From Gymnothorax reevesii (Eukaryota > Chordata > Actinopteri > Anguilliformes > Muraenidae): DNA of 64,000 nucleotides. Shown piece by piece: positions 53,763 to 64,000 of the stretch. The stretch is taken from assembly GCA_029721435.1 (NCBI GenBank), contig CM056574.1, positions 71,591,501 to 71,655,500 on the forward strand. The letters are read 5' to 3'. The notes under the pieces were generated by a model that was not told the origin of the DNA, searched no databases, and saw only the letters and a list, made by a program, of their open reading frames with translations. Within the stretch, counting starts at the first letter, position 1. Each line of letters begins with the position of its first letter. The position numbers and the translations under genes are program-made.

Positions 53763-54640
53763 ATGAATGACATCAGATGTCCCGCACCACAGTGTGAAGT
53801 CACATGGCCTTCAACCACAGCTCCCGAAGTTCTTCTCAAACTCCTTGACATTCACGAGAGGACCGCTCATCCAGCTCCTGCCCCTGCAACAGCGCCCATG
53901 GCCACAGGGGTCAAAGCCGAGAAGGTAAAGCGCCCAGTCGTCTCTGCATCTGGAACAAGTGAAGAATGGACATATTTCACCCAACGATGATCAGAATATA
54001 AACAAGCCACGCGCCTTACTGGCCAGGACATCATCTTCCAACTCCTTGAATGCTGCGACGAGGCCCTCCGCAAAGATCTATCCAGGAGCTTCAAGAACCT
54101 CACATCGTATGACGAGACCACTCTTCTTGGTCACATCAAGTCTCTGGCAGTCCGTCAAGAGAATGTGATGGTGGCCCGACAACGACTTCAGCAAATGCGG
54201 CAGGACAGAGATGAACCAGCGAGAACCTTCTCTGCACGCATTAAAGGCCAAGCAAATGTGTGTCAGTACAACATTTCATGAGAGTGTGGAGCCCAGCTAT
54301 CATATAGCGATCAAATGATCAGAGACACCCTCATTGTCGGCCTTGCAGATGATGATATCCGCCTCGATGTGCTTGGCCAGGCCGATCAAGAGATGTCCCT
54401 CGACGAAACCATCCGCTTCATTGAAGCCAAAGAAAGCAGGAAGCGTTCGGCCGGACGAATCAATCCCAATCCCACAGCTATGCCCGTGGAGATTGATGCA
54501 GCGAGCAGCACATACAGGCAGATGGAGAGAAAACGACTCCAGGGCCGAACTCCAGATAGAAAAACGAGCACTCAAACTTGAACACAACCATGCGGCTACT
54601 GTGGCAAAGAAGGACACAGCAGCAGGAAGCAAGACCGTAT
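53763..54640 (+). pseudogene. Gypsy Gag, broken
   Basis: ATG at 53763. It starts with a zinc-finger-like CPAPQC..HERTAH pattern. A frame change near 53990 and a stop near 54280 break it. The middle encodes a DIIFQLLECCDEAL..-type capsid region, and 54315-54581 encodes DTLIVGLADDDIRLDVLG. The end approaches a knuckle-like CGYCGKEGHSS that lacks its last Cys. Confidence 0.75.
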
Positions 54641-55735
54641 GAATCATTGCCCTGCCTTCAACCATACTTGCACCAACTGCAATATCCCACACCACTTCGA
54701 AAGTGTCTGCCGTAAACTAAGACAGAGGCCGCACACCAATCAAAATAACTCTGCGACAGCGGTCTTCAAGGCCCTCTGCTCAATTGAACAACTGGCCAAC
54801 ACAATCACACTAGACCACCATGTGTACGATTCCCTGTGTGACACGTGGGAAAAGCGTGCATCCGCACCTCAACCGACCATCAATGTTGAGATTCAGGCCT
54901 TCCCATCAGACGCCAAAGACTTAGGAATTAAATCCACTCTGCGCAGTCCCACTGGAACTGCTACCATACTGGCAGTCGCAGACACAGGCTGCCAATCGTG
55001 TCTTGCTGGCACTTCCTTCCTGTGTCAGCTAGGTTTGAACACCTCCCACCTCACCCCCACCTCAATGAAGATGAGGGCCGCAAACCAGGACCCAATTAGA
55101 ATTGTGGGCGCCCTAACCCTACGCATCACAGGCTTTACACAATCTATGCAGCCAAAAACAACACGCCAGATTGTGTACATGTCCCAATCAACAGACAAAT
55201 TCTTCCTATCCATGGAGGCCTGTAGGGATCTAGGCATTATACCCCACTCATTTCCCGCCATTGAGTCAGTCATGACAGACTCATCTGTCTCGCACAGTGA
55301 CACTGACAACAGCCCTGATGAAGACTGTTGCAACTGTCCTCTCCGCCAAAACCCATCCCCCCTCCCTACATCCCTACCCTTTCCAGCCACTGAAGAGAAC
55401 AGAGAAAAACTAGAGCAATGGCCCTTAGACTACTATAAAAGTAGCACATTCAATGTCTGTGAACATCAAAAGCTGCCTATGATGTCGGGACCCCCCATGA
55501 GACTTATTGTAGACAACGATGCCACACCTGTAGCACACCACACACCAATCCCAGTACCTGTCCACTGGCAAGAACAGGTGAAGGCCGGCCTTGATCAGGA
55601 TGTTCAGCTCGGTGTCATAGAACCAGTCCCAATCGGAACCCCAGTTTCATGGTGTCATCGAATGGTCGTCTGCGCAAAGAAATCTGGTAAACCTCGGCGG
55701 ACTGTTGATTTCCAAGCTTTGAATCGCCATGCGGC
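54639..55735 (+). pseudogene. Gypsy protease and start of reverse transcriptase
   Basis: An open frame of about 366 residues. It begins with the second Cys/His cluster (HCPAFNHTCTNCNIPHH). The protease signature is VADTGCQS (about residues 112-119) with a following FFLSMEACRDLGI. The reverse transcriptase begins at GVIEPVPIGTPVSWCHRMVV and stops after PRRTVDFQALN, where the inverted duplicate starts at 55736. The reverse transcriptase catalytic core is absent. Confidence 0.8.
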
Positions 55736-55914
55736 ATGATTATGCGGTCGTTGTATAGAGCCACACCATCAAAACTGGTCAGTTTGTCTCTGTATTGGTA
55801 ATAGGGTCTGAGTTCTGTTGGCAGGTTGTCCTTTACCTCAGGGAATCCATTTTCAATTAGGTCAATCAATTTGACCATTGAGTTGTCACTGTTGGTGGCC
55901 ACACGAATATCGTT
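55736..55914 (-). repeat. Inverted duplicate of 56281-56459
   Basis: 179 bp, reverse complement of 56281-56459 with very few differences. It occupies the place where most of reverse transcriptase and half of RNase H should be. Confidence 0.92.
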
Positions 55915-56556
55915 TTGGGTTGCCCCAATCTGATCATTGCGGTCGATCACAGACCCCTTCTCAAGGTGTTCGGTGATAGAAACTTGGATGCAATCCCCAA
56001 CCCACGAATGAGGAACCTGAAAGAAAAAACACTGAAATACAGATTCCATATCACTCACATTCCAGGAATCCGTCATGTCGCTGCAGATACTCTCTCACGT
56101 AACCCAGTCGGGGCTGCCAATCATCTTCGCCTGCCCGATGATGCAACTCCAGTCTCCACTGACAACAACCTCCCGACCATGCCTCACAGCTTCCTCATGG
56201 CCATCAGAGCACAACCAGATAGCCCTACACTGCACCCTAGTGAAGAAGACTCTCTAGGAGGGGTTAGCTCCATCACCTGGAACGATATTCGTGTGGCCAC
56301 CAACAGTGACAACTCAATGGTCAAATTGATTGACCTAATTGAAAATGGATTCCCTGAGGCAAAGGACAACCTGCCAACAGAACTCAGACCCTATTACCAA
56401 TACAGAGACAAACTGACCAGTTTTGATGGTGTGGCTCTATACAACGACCGCATAATCATCCCTCCCAGCCTACGTAACAATGTCCTCGAAGCACTCCACT
56501 CAGCCCATCAAGGTGACTCCCAGATGTGCTCTCGGGCTGATGCGTCATTCTTCTGA
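55915..56556 (+). pseudogene. Gypsy RNase H end and linker to integrase
   Basis: Encodes IIAVDHRPLLKVFGDR, NPRMRNLKEKTL, HIPGIRHVAADTLSR (the usual end of gypsy RNase H), then a linker and the start of the integrase zinc region. The segment 56281-56459 is the source of the inverted copy. A TGA ends the frame at 56556. Confidence 0.82.
56281..56459 (+). repeat. Source segment of the inverted duplicate
   Basis: 179 bp in the linker between RNase H and integrase, coding in frame. Its reverse complement lies at 55736-55914. Confidence 0.92.
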
Positions 56557-56562
56557 CCAGGT

Positions 56563-57798
56563 ATGACCTCGTCAATCAGTGAAATGCGTATGCGGTGCCT
56601 CCCCTGCAACCGTATAGCTCCGTCACAACCAAGTGCTCCTCCCACCCCACCAGTGCAACCCCAATACCCCTTTCAATGTATCTGTGCGGACTTCTTCCAG
56701 TACGCCGGACACCACTACTTGGTGATCGTCGACAGGTACAGCAACTGGCCCATCGTGGAAAGAGCGCACGGGGGATCCAAAGGCCTCATATCCAGCCTCA
56801 GGCGCACATTCACAACATTTGGCATCAGTGACGAGCTCTCATCTGACGGTGGTCCGGAGTTTACATCCACAGCCACATTGGCATTCCTGCGCAACTGGGG
56901 AGTTCATCACCGCCTCTTGTCTGTAGCATTCCCTCACAGCAACAGCAGGGCGGAAATTGGTGTGAAGACCATAAAGAGGATGATCATCGACAACACCAGT
57001 CGCGACGGTAGCCTCGACACAGATGCGTTCCAACGCGCCATCCTCCAATACTGCAACACACCAGACTGGGACACGCGGTTATCCCCAGCGATGTGCATCT
57101 TCGGGCGACCAATCCGGGACTTCATCCCAATCCACCCAGGCAAGTACCTACCCCACAAGACGTGGCAAGAGACTTTAGTCAACAGAGAAGAGGCTCTTAG
57201 GAATCGCCACATGAGGGATGCTGAAAGACTGTCAGCTAACACCCGCGTCTTACCCCCCCTAGCGGTCGGAGACTGTGTCCGCATCCAAAACCAAACCGGA
57301 CCACACCCCACAAAGTGGGACAAAACTGGAATCATTATAGAGGTCCGTCAATTTGACCAATATGTGGTGAGAGTGGATGGATCGGGAAGGGTGACTCTGC
57401 GAAACAGGAAATTCCTACGCCTATACCATCCAGTGATAGCCAGAGCCCCACTGGCCACACTACCCTCACCTGCTCCCACGGTGGCAAAGAGTATGCCCAC
57501 GGTCTCAACAACGCCAAAGACGCCTACTCCCCCGACAGACCATGAACCAATCAAGACTCCAGAGATGGCACAGCCTGGAACTCCACCACCTGACGAACCA
57601 CCCAATGACAGCTTCATCAGCGACCCTGTGGTTCACCCTGAGCAATCCAACATACCAAAGGCTCCAACCAGGGAAGCGGATAAGTCTCCACCCAAAGAGA
57701 CAACCTGCATGCCTCGTGCTTTAAGAGCTCTACAGCCCTACAACAAATCTGGTCTGAAGGAGACCCCACTACCTGAGAAGCGTTTAAGGAACAAATGA
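56563..57798 (+). CDS. Gypsy integrase
   Basis: 411 open residues. The Cys pair of the zinc region is RCLPC (11-15). The catalytic core has CADFF (Asp43), SSDGGPEF (Asp95) and [10 protein letters not shown] (Glu131), a proper D, D35[11 protein letters not shown] and [10 protein letters not shown] lie in the C-terminal domain (about 249 on), followed by a Pro/Thr-rich tail. The Met at 56563 is only the first Met after a stop, so it is not a native start. No chromodomain seen. Confidence 0.88.
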   Translation: MTSSISEMRMRCLPCNRIAPSQPSAPPTPPVQPQYPFQCICADFFQYAGHHYLVIVDRYSNWPIVERAHGGSKGLISSLRRTFTTFGISDELSSDGGPEFTSTATLAFLRNWGVHHRLLSVAFPHSNSRAEIGVKTIKRMIIDNTSRDGSLDTDAFQRAILQYCNTPDWDTRLSPAMCIFGRPIRDFIPIHPGKYLPHKTWQETLVNREEALRNRHMRDAERLSANTRVLPPLAVGDCVRIQNQTGPHPTKWDKTGIIIEVRQFDQYVVRVDGSGRVTLRNRKFLRLYHPVIARAPLATLPSPAPTVAKSMPTVSTTPKTPTPPTDHEPIKTPEMAQPGTPPPDEPPNDSFISDPVVHPEQSNIPKAPTREADKSPPKETTCMPRALRALQPYNKSGLKETPLPEKRLRNK

Positions 57799-58018
57799 CT
57801 TTGATGTTCTACATAAATTAGAGCCCAGCCGGCTTTCCTAGTTCCATTTTGTTACAGTTTCAACTTAGTCTGGTCCCCTTGATTTACGCAAATAACGTGT
57901 TATATGATTACTCTTTCTATCACCCCCACTAAATGCAGACCCACTTAGTTCTCAGCCTTTGAACTTTGCGTTTATCCTATGCTTATTAAACAGGCACTAT
58001 CCAAAGGCTTGGGGGGGC

Positions 58019-58178
58019 ATAGAGGATATTCAACTGATCTATGTTATATGTTATGTATGTGTATATTCGCTACTCCCTTGTTTATGTGTTCACAGGTACC
58101 TACGTCAAACGTGATTCTGTATTGTTGAAGAAATAAAGCCCTTGAGTTCTGAGACAAAGACTTTCGTACAGTCATCTA
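58019..58178 (+). repeat. 3' LTR of the gypsy element
   Basis: Identical to the 5' LTR by base-by-base reading. It is preceded by the polypurine tract CTTGGGGGGGC. AATAAA lies near 58132. Confidence 0.9.
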
Positions 58179-58182
58179 TGCA

Positions 58183-59123
58183 ACATGAGGTGAGCTAGAC
58201 AGTTTGATCAATAGGTATTGAATGTGTACTAGGATGTAAAGAGAGTCTGGTCCGACAGGGCATATTTGCTAATTCCAGCTGGGATCTCCATTGTCTTCAG
58301 TTCCGACAGGACAGTACGCACTAGCATCTTTTAGTTGGAGGTTCCGAATGCCCGCATATGGAGCTCACTTCCGAGGGTTGGGAATCTATTGAACCAATTA
58401 AGTTGAGTGGTTCAGGAGAGCTCCAATTGTAGAGTATTCCTTTTTTAATCAATGTATAAACCAATCAGCAACAACTTCTGATAACATTAAAGATGCTGAA
58501 TGATGCTGAATCATTCAACCAAGCATCGCGATGTATCGTAAAACTGATTATTTCCCCCACCGCTACACCACATTATCCCAACCAAAACAACTTTTGTTTT
58601 ACAATGCTGAGCAACTGTTCTGTTCATTTCAAGCACTGTTTTCTCCAATTTCTGGAAAAAGATTGCACTAGCACCGATTTACATTGAAAATCTGACCTCT
58701 GACCTTCTGGAAAATGGAATTGCCCTGTCTCGTCCCGTCGTAATGGTGAGAGCTGGCAGGATTTCAGAGGACTGTATACAACATGCATTAAGGTTCTTTT
58801 GCAAGTAGTTTCAGTTCATCTTCTTGTGAATCTTGGATCAGAACTAGCCTGAAGATATCTGATCCAATCAAACAGCTGGATAGTGAAAAATAGTCATCGT
58901 ACAGCTCCAATAAACTACTTCACTACGGGTCACTTGGATGAATACAATCATCGTTTCAAACCTCATGCCCCAGTCTACAAAATCAATTTGGGGAGGCAGG
59001 ATAACCTGTTGGTATGTTGCGAGACTACTGACAGCAAATTTGCTGGTATGCACCCCCAATAAGGCTGAGGATTCTGATTTGCATACAAGAAATTGGGAAG
59101 AACTCACCTGTCAGACCACTGAA
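58183..59123. other. Unassigned sequence
   Basis: About 940 bases with no repeat or gene I can name. A short ATGCTGAATGATGCTGAATC duplication lies near 58490. Possibly original host DNA. Confidence 0.5.
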
Positions 59124-59931
59124 AGTGCATTTCCACTGGCAGTACTGGTACGGCTCCCGAAACCTAATTTTGAACCGTTCCGCACATTCTGACCAAAAAT
59201 AAATAGGTTCGAAACTCAAGAAGTTGGTTCACAGCCATATCAAAAAATAGCAGGTTCTTTCAGCAAACCGTGATGATGTCAGCCACAGCATTGGTTTGTT
59301 GACATGGTTCAGCAAAAAGAAATCCCTATTAAACATCCACTTTTTCGTCTTTTTATTTGCCAGTACAATTTTAAAAGGAGGCGCCAATTTATATTGGGGG
59401 TTTTATCAGTGAGAAGGGGGTTATAATTTAATATTAATATTTAATATCCTGGATGCATATGCTGCGCATGCCCTAGCAACCCATTGTGTAATCAGCAACA
59501 TGGCTGTCGCTTTTTTATGATATTACCGCATATAGCAGCACAAGAAAGTACACTACATTTTCTTGACTGGATGTACGCTTGATGCGTTTACACCCCGATT
59601 GTTATTCTGGGTACTCAAACATCAAGGTAAGCCTAAATTTAATTCGATATTGGTGAAGGTTACAGTAAATGCGGAATGTGGTAATAACAGGACAAATGGC
59701 AATAATCTAAGCACTCCGTCTTCCTACGTAGCTTGATATAGACTGACAGTTCACCTTTGTGTGCAGTGCCAAATCATGCACACGGTTGACGTGTCCTTAT
59801 TTACCGTGGTTCCACTCAAAACTAGTGGGAACATGGGCAGGTTCGCTGAGGATTCACTACAAAGAAACAAGGTTTGGAGCATCTTGACCGAACTGGTACC
59901 AAAACGGAACCATTGTCAGTCGAAATGCACT
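59124..59931. mobile_element. Putative nonautonomous DNA transposon (808 bp)
   Basis: Ends are inverted: AGTGCATTTCCACTGGCAGT at the left and, read inward from the right, AGTGCATTTCGACTGACAAT. Inner parts rich in GGTACGG / GGTACC phrases also look related. No transposase frame. I could not identify a clear target duplication, so the exact ends are uncertain. Confidence 0.55.
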
Positions 59932-61223
59932 ATGAGCAAGGCCTTTAACTCAAAAATCCCCTCCCTGGGCTTCACCAGTTTCTCTCTATTGTTCACTACT
60001 TGCAATTATCCATTTGGTTTTCTTTCCAGCGCACCCTGGAAAAAAACAAAGAAAAAAACTCTTGCTGAAATTTCTCTGTGTAAACAAGCCGGTCAGAAAC
60101 TGCTCAAGTCCCCCACCAAAGGATGCACGGATGGACGAACAGAGGGTTGAACAAATAGACGAACAGGTGGACAAGGCCAATATCAACAGTTCCCAAACCT
60201 ACCCGTCGAGTGAGGTGGGTGGGGAGGCTAAAAAGGACTGTTGAAAGGACAGTACAAGTAGTTTTGGACATATTCTCTGGAGAAAGCTGAGGTCAAGTTC
60301 ACAAGTAAAAGGTCACAGACAATGTTTTGTAGAGGTTAATGTCAATTTTAATACTTTTGGCCCAAATTAAGTAGGTCTTGATAAGCTATTTTAAAAGATC
60401 AGGTGACTATTCAGAAAGTTGAAAACCACAGGAAAATAGGTCCCAAAGGCCACAGATCAACAAAACATTCAGAATGTACATCTACAGGTTCAGTTAACAG
60501 TGGTGGAAATGCACTCTGGAAATGAAAAACAGTGATGAAAGTCATCGATGACAGGTCAAAAGTCAAACATCCCAAAGAAAGGAAACAGATATGAAGCTTT
60601 GGTAAAGGTCGTTAAGTCAGAGCAAAATTGTTAGGCTGCTTCATACAGTTTGAGTAATTGATCCAAACGGACACATGCGCTGACGGATTGACGGCCTAAA
60701 TCAATAGTCCTTAAACCAACATTTCAGGTGGTGGGGGATTAATAAAGGCAAAAATACATATATTTAATAATCATCCTCAGATTCTGTAAAAAGACAGTTG
60801 CAAGTTAATCAATAGGACTGGGACAAGATCATCTTGACAATTAATGAGAATAAAAACAAAGTTTCAGTTGCGGGACCTCTTATATTTATTCAAGTAGTAC
60901 TATAGTTTGAAGTGGGAGATAGTGGGCATAAGGGCAAGGATCTAATCCCATCAACAGGGTCATCTCTGGAACCTGATTTCATCTAAGCTCAGAGGAGGAT
61001 CAACAGAAATTCTCTCATCTTCTCTTCTTTGATGAAGAAAGATGTGAATTAAATATCTCATCCAAAGTTCTACTGCTCATGTGGTTCCAAATGCTCTGTC
61101 ACTCTGTCAGATCTGGTAGAATTTGGATCTTCCTCTCCACCTCACGACAGTACTTCGAAGGAAGTCCAGCCATCCTGCAATTAGTGAAATGTTTGTTTTA
61201 TTCACAGACCTGTTTGCAGTTTA
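59932..61223. other. Unassigned sequence
   Basis: About 1.3 kb without a recognisable gene or repeat. Frames such as 59761-60150 have no homology I can recall and no supporting signals. Confidence 0.5.
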
Positions 61224-61375
61224 TGTGCCTGCAGCAATGCAGACACACATTAAAATCCTGCATACTTCTTTATTATTATGTGCCTGCAGCAATGCAGACA
61301 CACATTAAAATCCTGCATACTTCTGTATTATGTGCCTGCAGCAATGCAGACACATATTAAGATCCTGCATACTTC
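61224..61375 (+). repeat. Array of palindrome-headed units, family H4 (3 copies)
   Basis: The palindrome TGTGCCTGCA, loop GCAA, TGCAGACACA recurs at 61224-61247, 61279-61302 and 61331-61354. Each is followed by a CATTAAAATCCTGCATACTT-like tail and an ATT run. Periods are 55 and 52 bases. Confidence 0.85.
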
Positions 61376-61422
<47 letters not shown>

Positions 61423-61437
61423 GATTATTATTACTAC
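61376..61437. repeat. ATT microsatellite
   Basis: About 20 ATT units with a few interruptions. It separates the H4 array from the H3 array. Confidence 0.9.
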
Positions 61438-61438
61438 T

Positions 61439-61724
61439 AGTGTGCATTGAAAATGCTCACTACTGTTATCCGGGTCTTCTTCTTATTAGTGTGCATTGAA
61501 AATGCTCACTATTGTTATCCTGGTCTTCTTATTATTATTAGTGTGCATTGAAAATGCTCACTATTGTTATCCTGGTCTTCTTCTTATTATTATTAGTGTG
61601 CATTGAAAATGCTCACTATTGTTATCCTGGTCTTCTTATTATTATTATTATTAGTGTGCATTGAAAATGCTCACTATTGTTATCCTGGTCTTCTTATTAT
61701 TAGTGTGCATTGAAAATGCTCACT
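61439..61724 (+). repeat. Array of palindrome-headed units, family H3 (6 copies)
   Basis: The palindrome AGTGTGCATT, GAA, AATGCTCACT occurs at 61439, 61488, 61540, 61595, 61653 and 61702, always preceded by TTA or CTA. It is followed by ATTGTTATCCTGGTCTTCTT (or a close variant) and an ATT run of varying length. Periods of 49-58 bases differ only by the ATT count. Confidence 0.9.
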
Positions 61725-61742
61725 ATTGTTACTCTGGTCTTC

Positions 61743-61743
<1 letters not shown>

Positions 61744-61780
<37 letters not shown>
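61744..61780. repeat. ATT microsatellite
   Basis: About 12 ATT units after the last H3 copy, then CTTCTAACAC, which begins the presumed element body. Blocks D and E likewise go (ATT)n then CTTCCG. Confidence 0.9.
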
Positions 61781-61781
<1 letters not shown>

Positions 61782-62068
61782 TTCTAACACACTTAATGCG
61801 GCCTCAACCGTTTATCGTAGAAACTTCATTCAAACTGCGTTGCGTAGGTCTTACTTAGGACACCTGTGCAATGTATTTTTCATCGTTGTAACTTTTATAC
61901 TTTTTGAGTTATTAATAAAAAACTATAAATTTTTTCCCCCCATAGACTTAACATTGGCATTATGACATCACAATAGGGCCATTAAGCAAATGGAATCTTG
62001 TGCCAGGTGTTCTGACCACCTGCTGTAACTGTCAGTTTTTCAGGCTGTAAGACTACAATCTGGCTCTC
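61781..62068 (+). other. Presumed body of the H3 element
   Basis: AT-rich noncoding sequence directly after the H3 5' ends. No frame is supported and I see no 3' hairpin module before the polypyrimidine tract. Confidence 0.45.
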
Positions 62069-62650
62069 TTGAGACTACAGCTTCCTTACTGCTTTCCTTC
62101 CTTCTATTTTCTGTCATTCCTTCTTTCTTTTTCCCTCCTATTTCTTTCCTTTGTTCCTTCCTTCCTTTATTCCTTCCTTCTTTCCTACTTTACTTCCTTC
62201 TATCCTGCCTTTCATCCTTCCTCCCATTCTTCCTCCCTACCAATTTTCTTTCCTACCTTCCTTAGTTTTTCTTTCCTTCCATCATGCCTTCTTTCATTCC
62301 TTCATATCCTTCTTATCTTTTTTCCTTTCTTCTTTCTGCTTTCCCTCTCTTTCCTTCCCTCTTCCTTTCTTTACTTTTTCTTTCCTTCCTTCTCTCTTTC
62401 CTTCTGTTTTTCATTTCTTCTTCCTCACTTTCTTCCTTCCTTCCTTCTATCTTTACTTAAATCCTTCTTCTTCCCTTCTTCCTTTCCTTCCTTCCTTACT
62501 TCCTTCTTTCCGTCATTCCTCTGTTTCTTTCCTTCCTCGCCTAGTTTCCTTTGTTCTTTCCTGCCTTCCTTTGATTTCCTTCTTTTTTCCTATATTCCTT
62601 CTTTCCTTACTTCCCTCATTAGTTCCTTCTTTCCCTCCTTCCTTCCTTGT
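62069..62650. repeat. Polypyrimidine tract (TTCC/TTTC-rich)
   Basis: About 580 bases almost wholly C and T on the plus strand, a degenerate (TTCC)n. Long Phe/Leu/Ser/Pro frames here are artefacts of composition. Confidence 0.92.
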
Positions 62651-62727
62651 TAATATTCCAAATAATTTCGTAATCGTACGGTTCACTACTTCTCCCAGTT
62701 TTCACTCGATCCCCAAACAATACACAT

Positions 62728-64000
62728 CAACGCCCTAGCAACAACAAGAACAACATAGCAACTGTCGAGCAATGCCCAAGCAAATATTCAGAACACCATA
62801 GCAACCGCCTAGCAACCACCCAAAACACCATAGCAACTGCCTAGCAACCACCCAGAACACTATAGCAACTGCCAAGCAACGCCCTAGCAACCACCCAGAA
62901 CACCATAGCAACCGCCAAGCAACCACTCAGAACACCAAAGCAACTGCCTAGCAACGCCCTAGCAACCACCCAGAACACCATAGCAACCGCCTAGCAACCG
63001 CCCAAAACACCATAGCAACTGCCTAGCAACGCCCTAGCAACCGCCCAGAACACCATAGCAATCGCCTAGCAACCACCCAGAACACCATAGCAACTGCCTA
63101 GCAACGCCCGTGCAACCACCCAGAACACCATAGCAACCGCCCAGCAACCAGCCAAAACACCATAGCAACTGCCTAGCAACCCCCTAGCAACCACCCAGAA
63201 CACCATAGCAACCACTCACAACCCCATAGCAACTGCCTAGAACCGGCCTACCAACCACCCAGAACACCATAGCAACCGCCTAGCAACCACCCAGAACACC
63301 ATTGCAACTGCCTAGCAACACCATAACAACCACCCAGAACACCATAGCAACTGCCTAGCAACGCCCTAGCAACCACCCAGAACACCATAGCAACAGCCTA
63401 GCAACCATCAGAACACCATAGCAACTGCCTAGCAACGCCCTTGCAAACACCCAGAACACCAAAGCAACCGCCTAGCAACCACCCAGAACACCATAGCAAC
63501 CGACTAGCAACCACCGAGAACACCATAGCAACTGCATAGCAACGACCTAGCAACCACCCAGAACACCATAGCAACCGCCTAGCTACCACCCAGAACACCA
63601 TAGCAACCGCCTAGCAACCACCCAGAACACCATAGCAACCGACTAGCAACCACCGAGAACACCATAGCAACTGCATAGCAACGACCTAGCAACCACCCAG
63701 AACACCATAGCAACCGCCTAGCTACCACCCAGAACACCATAGCAACCGCCTAGCAACCACCCAGAACACGATAGCAACCGCCTAGCAACGCCCTCACAAC
63801 CACCAAGAACACCATAGCAACTGCCTAGCAACCACCCAGAACACCATAGCAACTGCCTAGCAACGCCGTAGCAACCACCCAGAACACTATAGCAACCGCC
63901 TAGCAACCGCCCAAAACACCATAGCAACTGCCTACCAACGCCCTAGCAACCACCCAGAACACCATACCAAACCCCTAGCAACCACCCAGAACACCATAGC
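62728..64000. repeat. Minisatellite of 11-bp and 21-bp modules
   Basis: Modules CAACNGCCTAG (11) and CAACCACCCAGAACACCATA plus G (21) alternate to give 32- and 43-base units and a common 75-base higher-order period. A recent 139-base duplication is visible (GACTAGCAACCACCGAG at 63502 and 63641). The array continues past the window. Confidence 0.93.

Larger units (their letters stand above)
53591..58178 (+). mobile_element. Ty3/gypsy LTR element, rearranged, with identical LTRs
   Basis: Bounded by TGCA at 53587-53590 and 58179-58182, the likely 4-bp target duplication. LTRs of about 160 bp read identically. The interior has Gag, protease, the start of reverse transcriptase, an inverted duplicate in place of the reverse transcriptase core, the RNase H end and integrase. 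The order (reverse transcriptase before integrase) is the ordinary gypsy order, unlike the Gmr1 copies. Confidence 0.88.

Noticed and set aside
59761..60150. 129-codon frame as a host gene exon
   Set aside because: No recognisable domain or splice signals, and it spans the edge of a putative TIR element and an A-rich tract.
61224..61724. Hairpins as microRNA precursors
   Set aside because: Stems are only about 10 bp with 3-4 base loops, too short for microRNA hairpins, and they are iterated element ends.
62069..62738. Two long Phe/Leu/Ser/Pro frames that look like membrane proteins
   Set aside because: They come from a degenerate TTCC tract, which is open in more than one frame by composition alone.
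62728..64000. Regular short repeats resembling a CRISPR array
   Set aside because: There are no unique spacers: repeat modules follow one another directly with small variants. This is a eukaryotic minisatellite.

Overview
The window reads as vertebrate, almost certainly teleost fish, intergenic DNA built nearly entirely of transposable elements. The signs are three Gmr1-type LTR retrotransposons (integrase before reverse transcriptase), a fish L2 LINE with a 2A-like leader, two further LINE lineages, a Tc1-like transposase, hAT-type MITEs, a Helitron-like gene, ATT microsatellites and a CAAC..TAG minisatellite. I found no host gene, tRNA or rRNA. The species cannot be named from the sequence.

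Layout. 1-9378: noncoding repeat blocks (copies A, B, C) rich in ACAGGAAGT and TAGCGCCCCC. Each block ends in the same GC-rich hairpin module, and copy C carries a 5'-truncated LINE on the minus strand (6731-9190). 9388-14989: a Helitron-like element headed by a palindrome. It codes for a protein with a C76-like (herpesvirus-tegument-type) cysteine peptidase core and a basic repeat tail, is frameshifted, and is split by a hAT MITE (13613-14793, 8-bp duplication) that itself carries a second MITE (13961-14121). 14986-34753: more noncoding repeat blocks (D complete at 16594-21495, then E). Block E is split by a decayed Gmr1 copy (21985-27641) and an L2 LINE (29851-33605). 34754-35289: unassigned. 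35290-45598: a Tc1-like transposon on the minus strand, split by a CR1-group LINE (35652-38222, carrying a 187-bp foldback insertion) and by the best-preserved Gmr1 copy (38599-45035). 45599-53310: a decayed LINE split by a third Gmr1 copy (46993-52956, GTAC duplication). 53591-58178: a Ty3/gypsy element of ordinary domain order with identical 160-bp LTRs but a scrambled interior. 58183-61223: mostly unassigned, with one TIR element. 61224-62068: two arrays of palindrome-headed 50-60 bp units. 62069-62650: polypyrimidine. 62728-64000: minisatellite running off the window.

How it fits together. The nesting gives relative ages. The most original signals are (1) a class of element ends made of (TTA)n, a palindrome AG..CT, then ATTG, seen with three unrelated palindromes plus a fourth looser one; they are repeatedly iterated and lie head-to-tail against a shared 3' hairpin module, which suggests rolling-circle (Helitron/Helentron-like) elements; (2) the Helitron-like gene with a deubiquitinase-like core; (3) a template-switch patch that carried a LINE-LTR junction from one Gmr1 locus into another; (4) an in-frame UGA shared by two Gmr1 copies exactly between integrase and reverse transcriptase.
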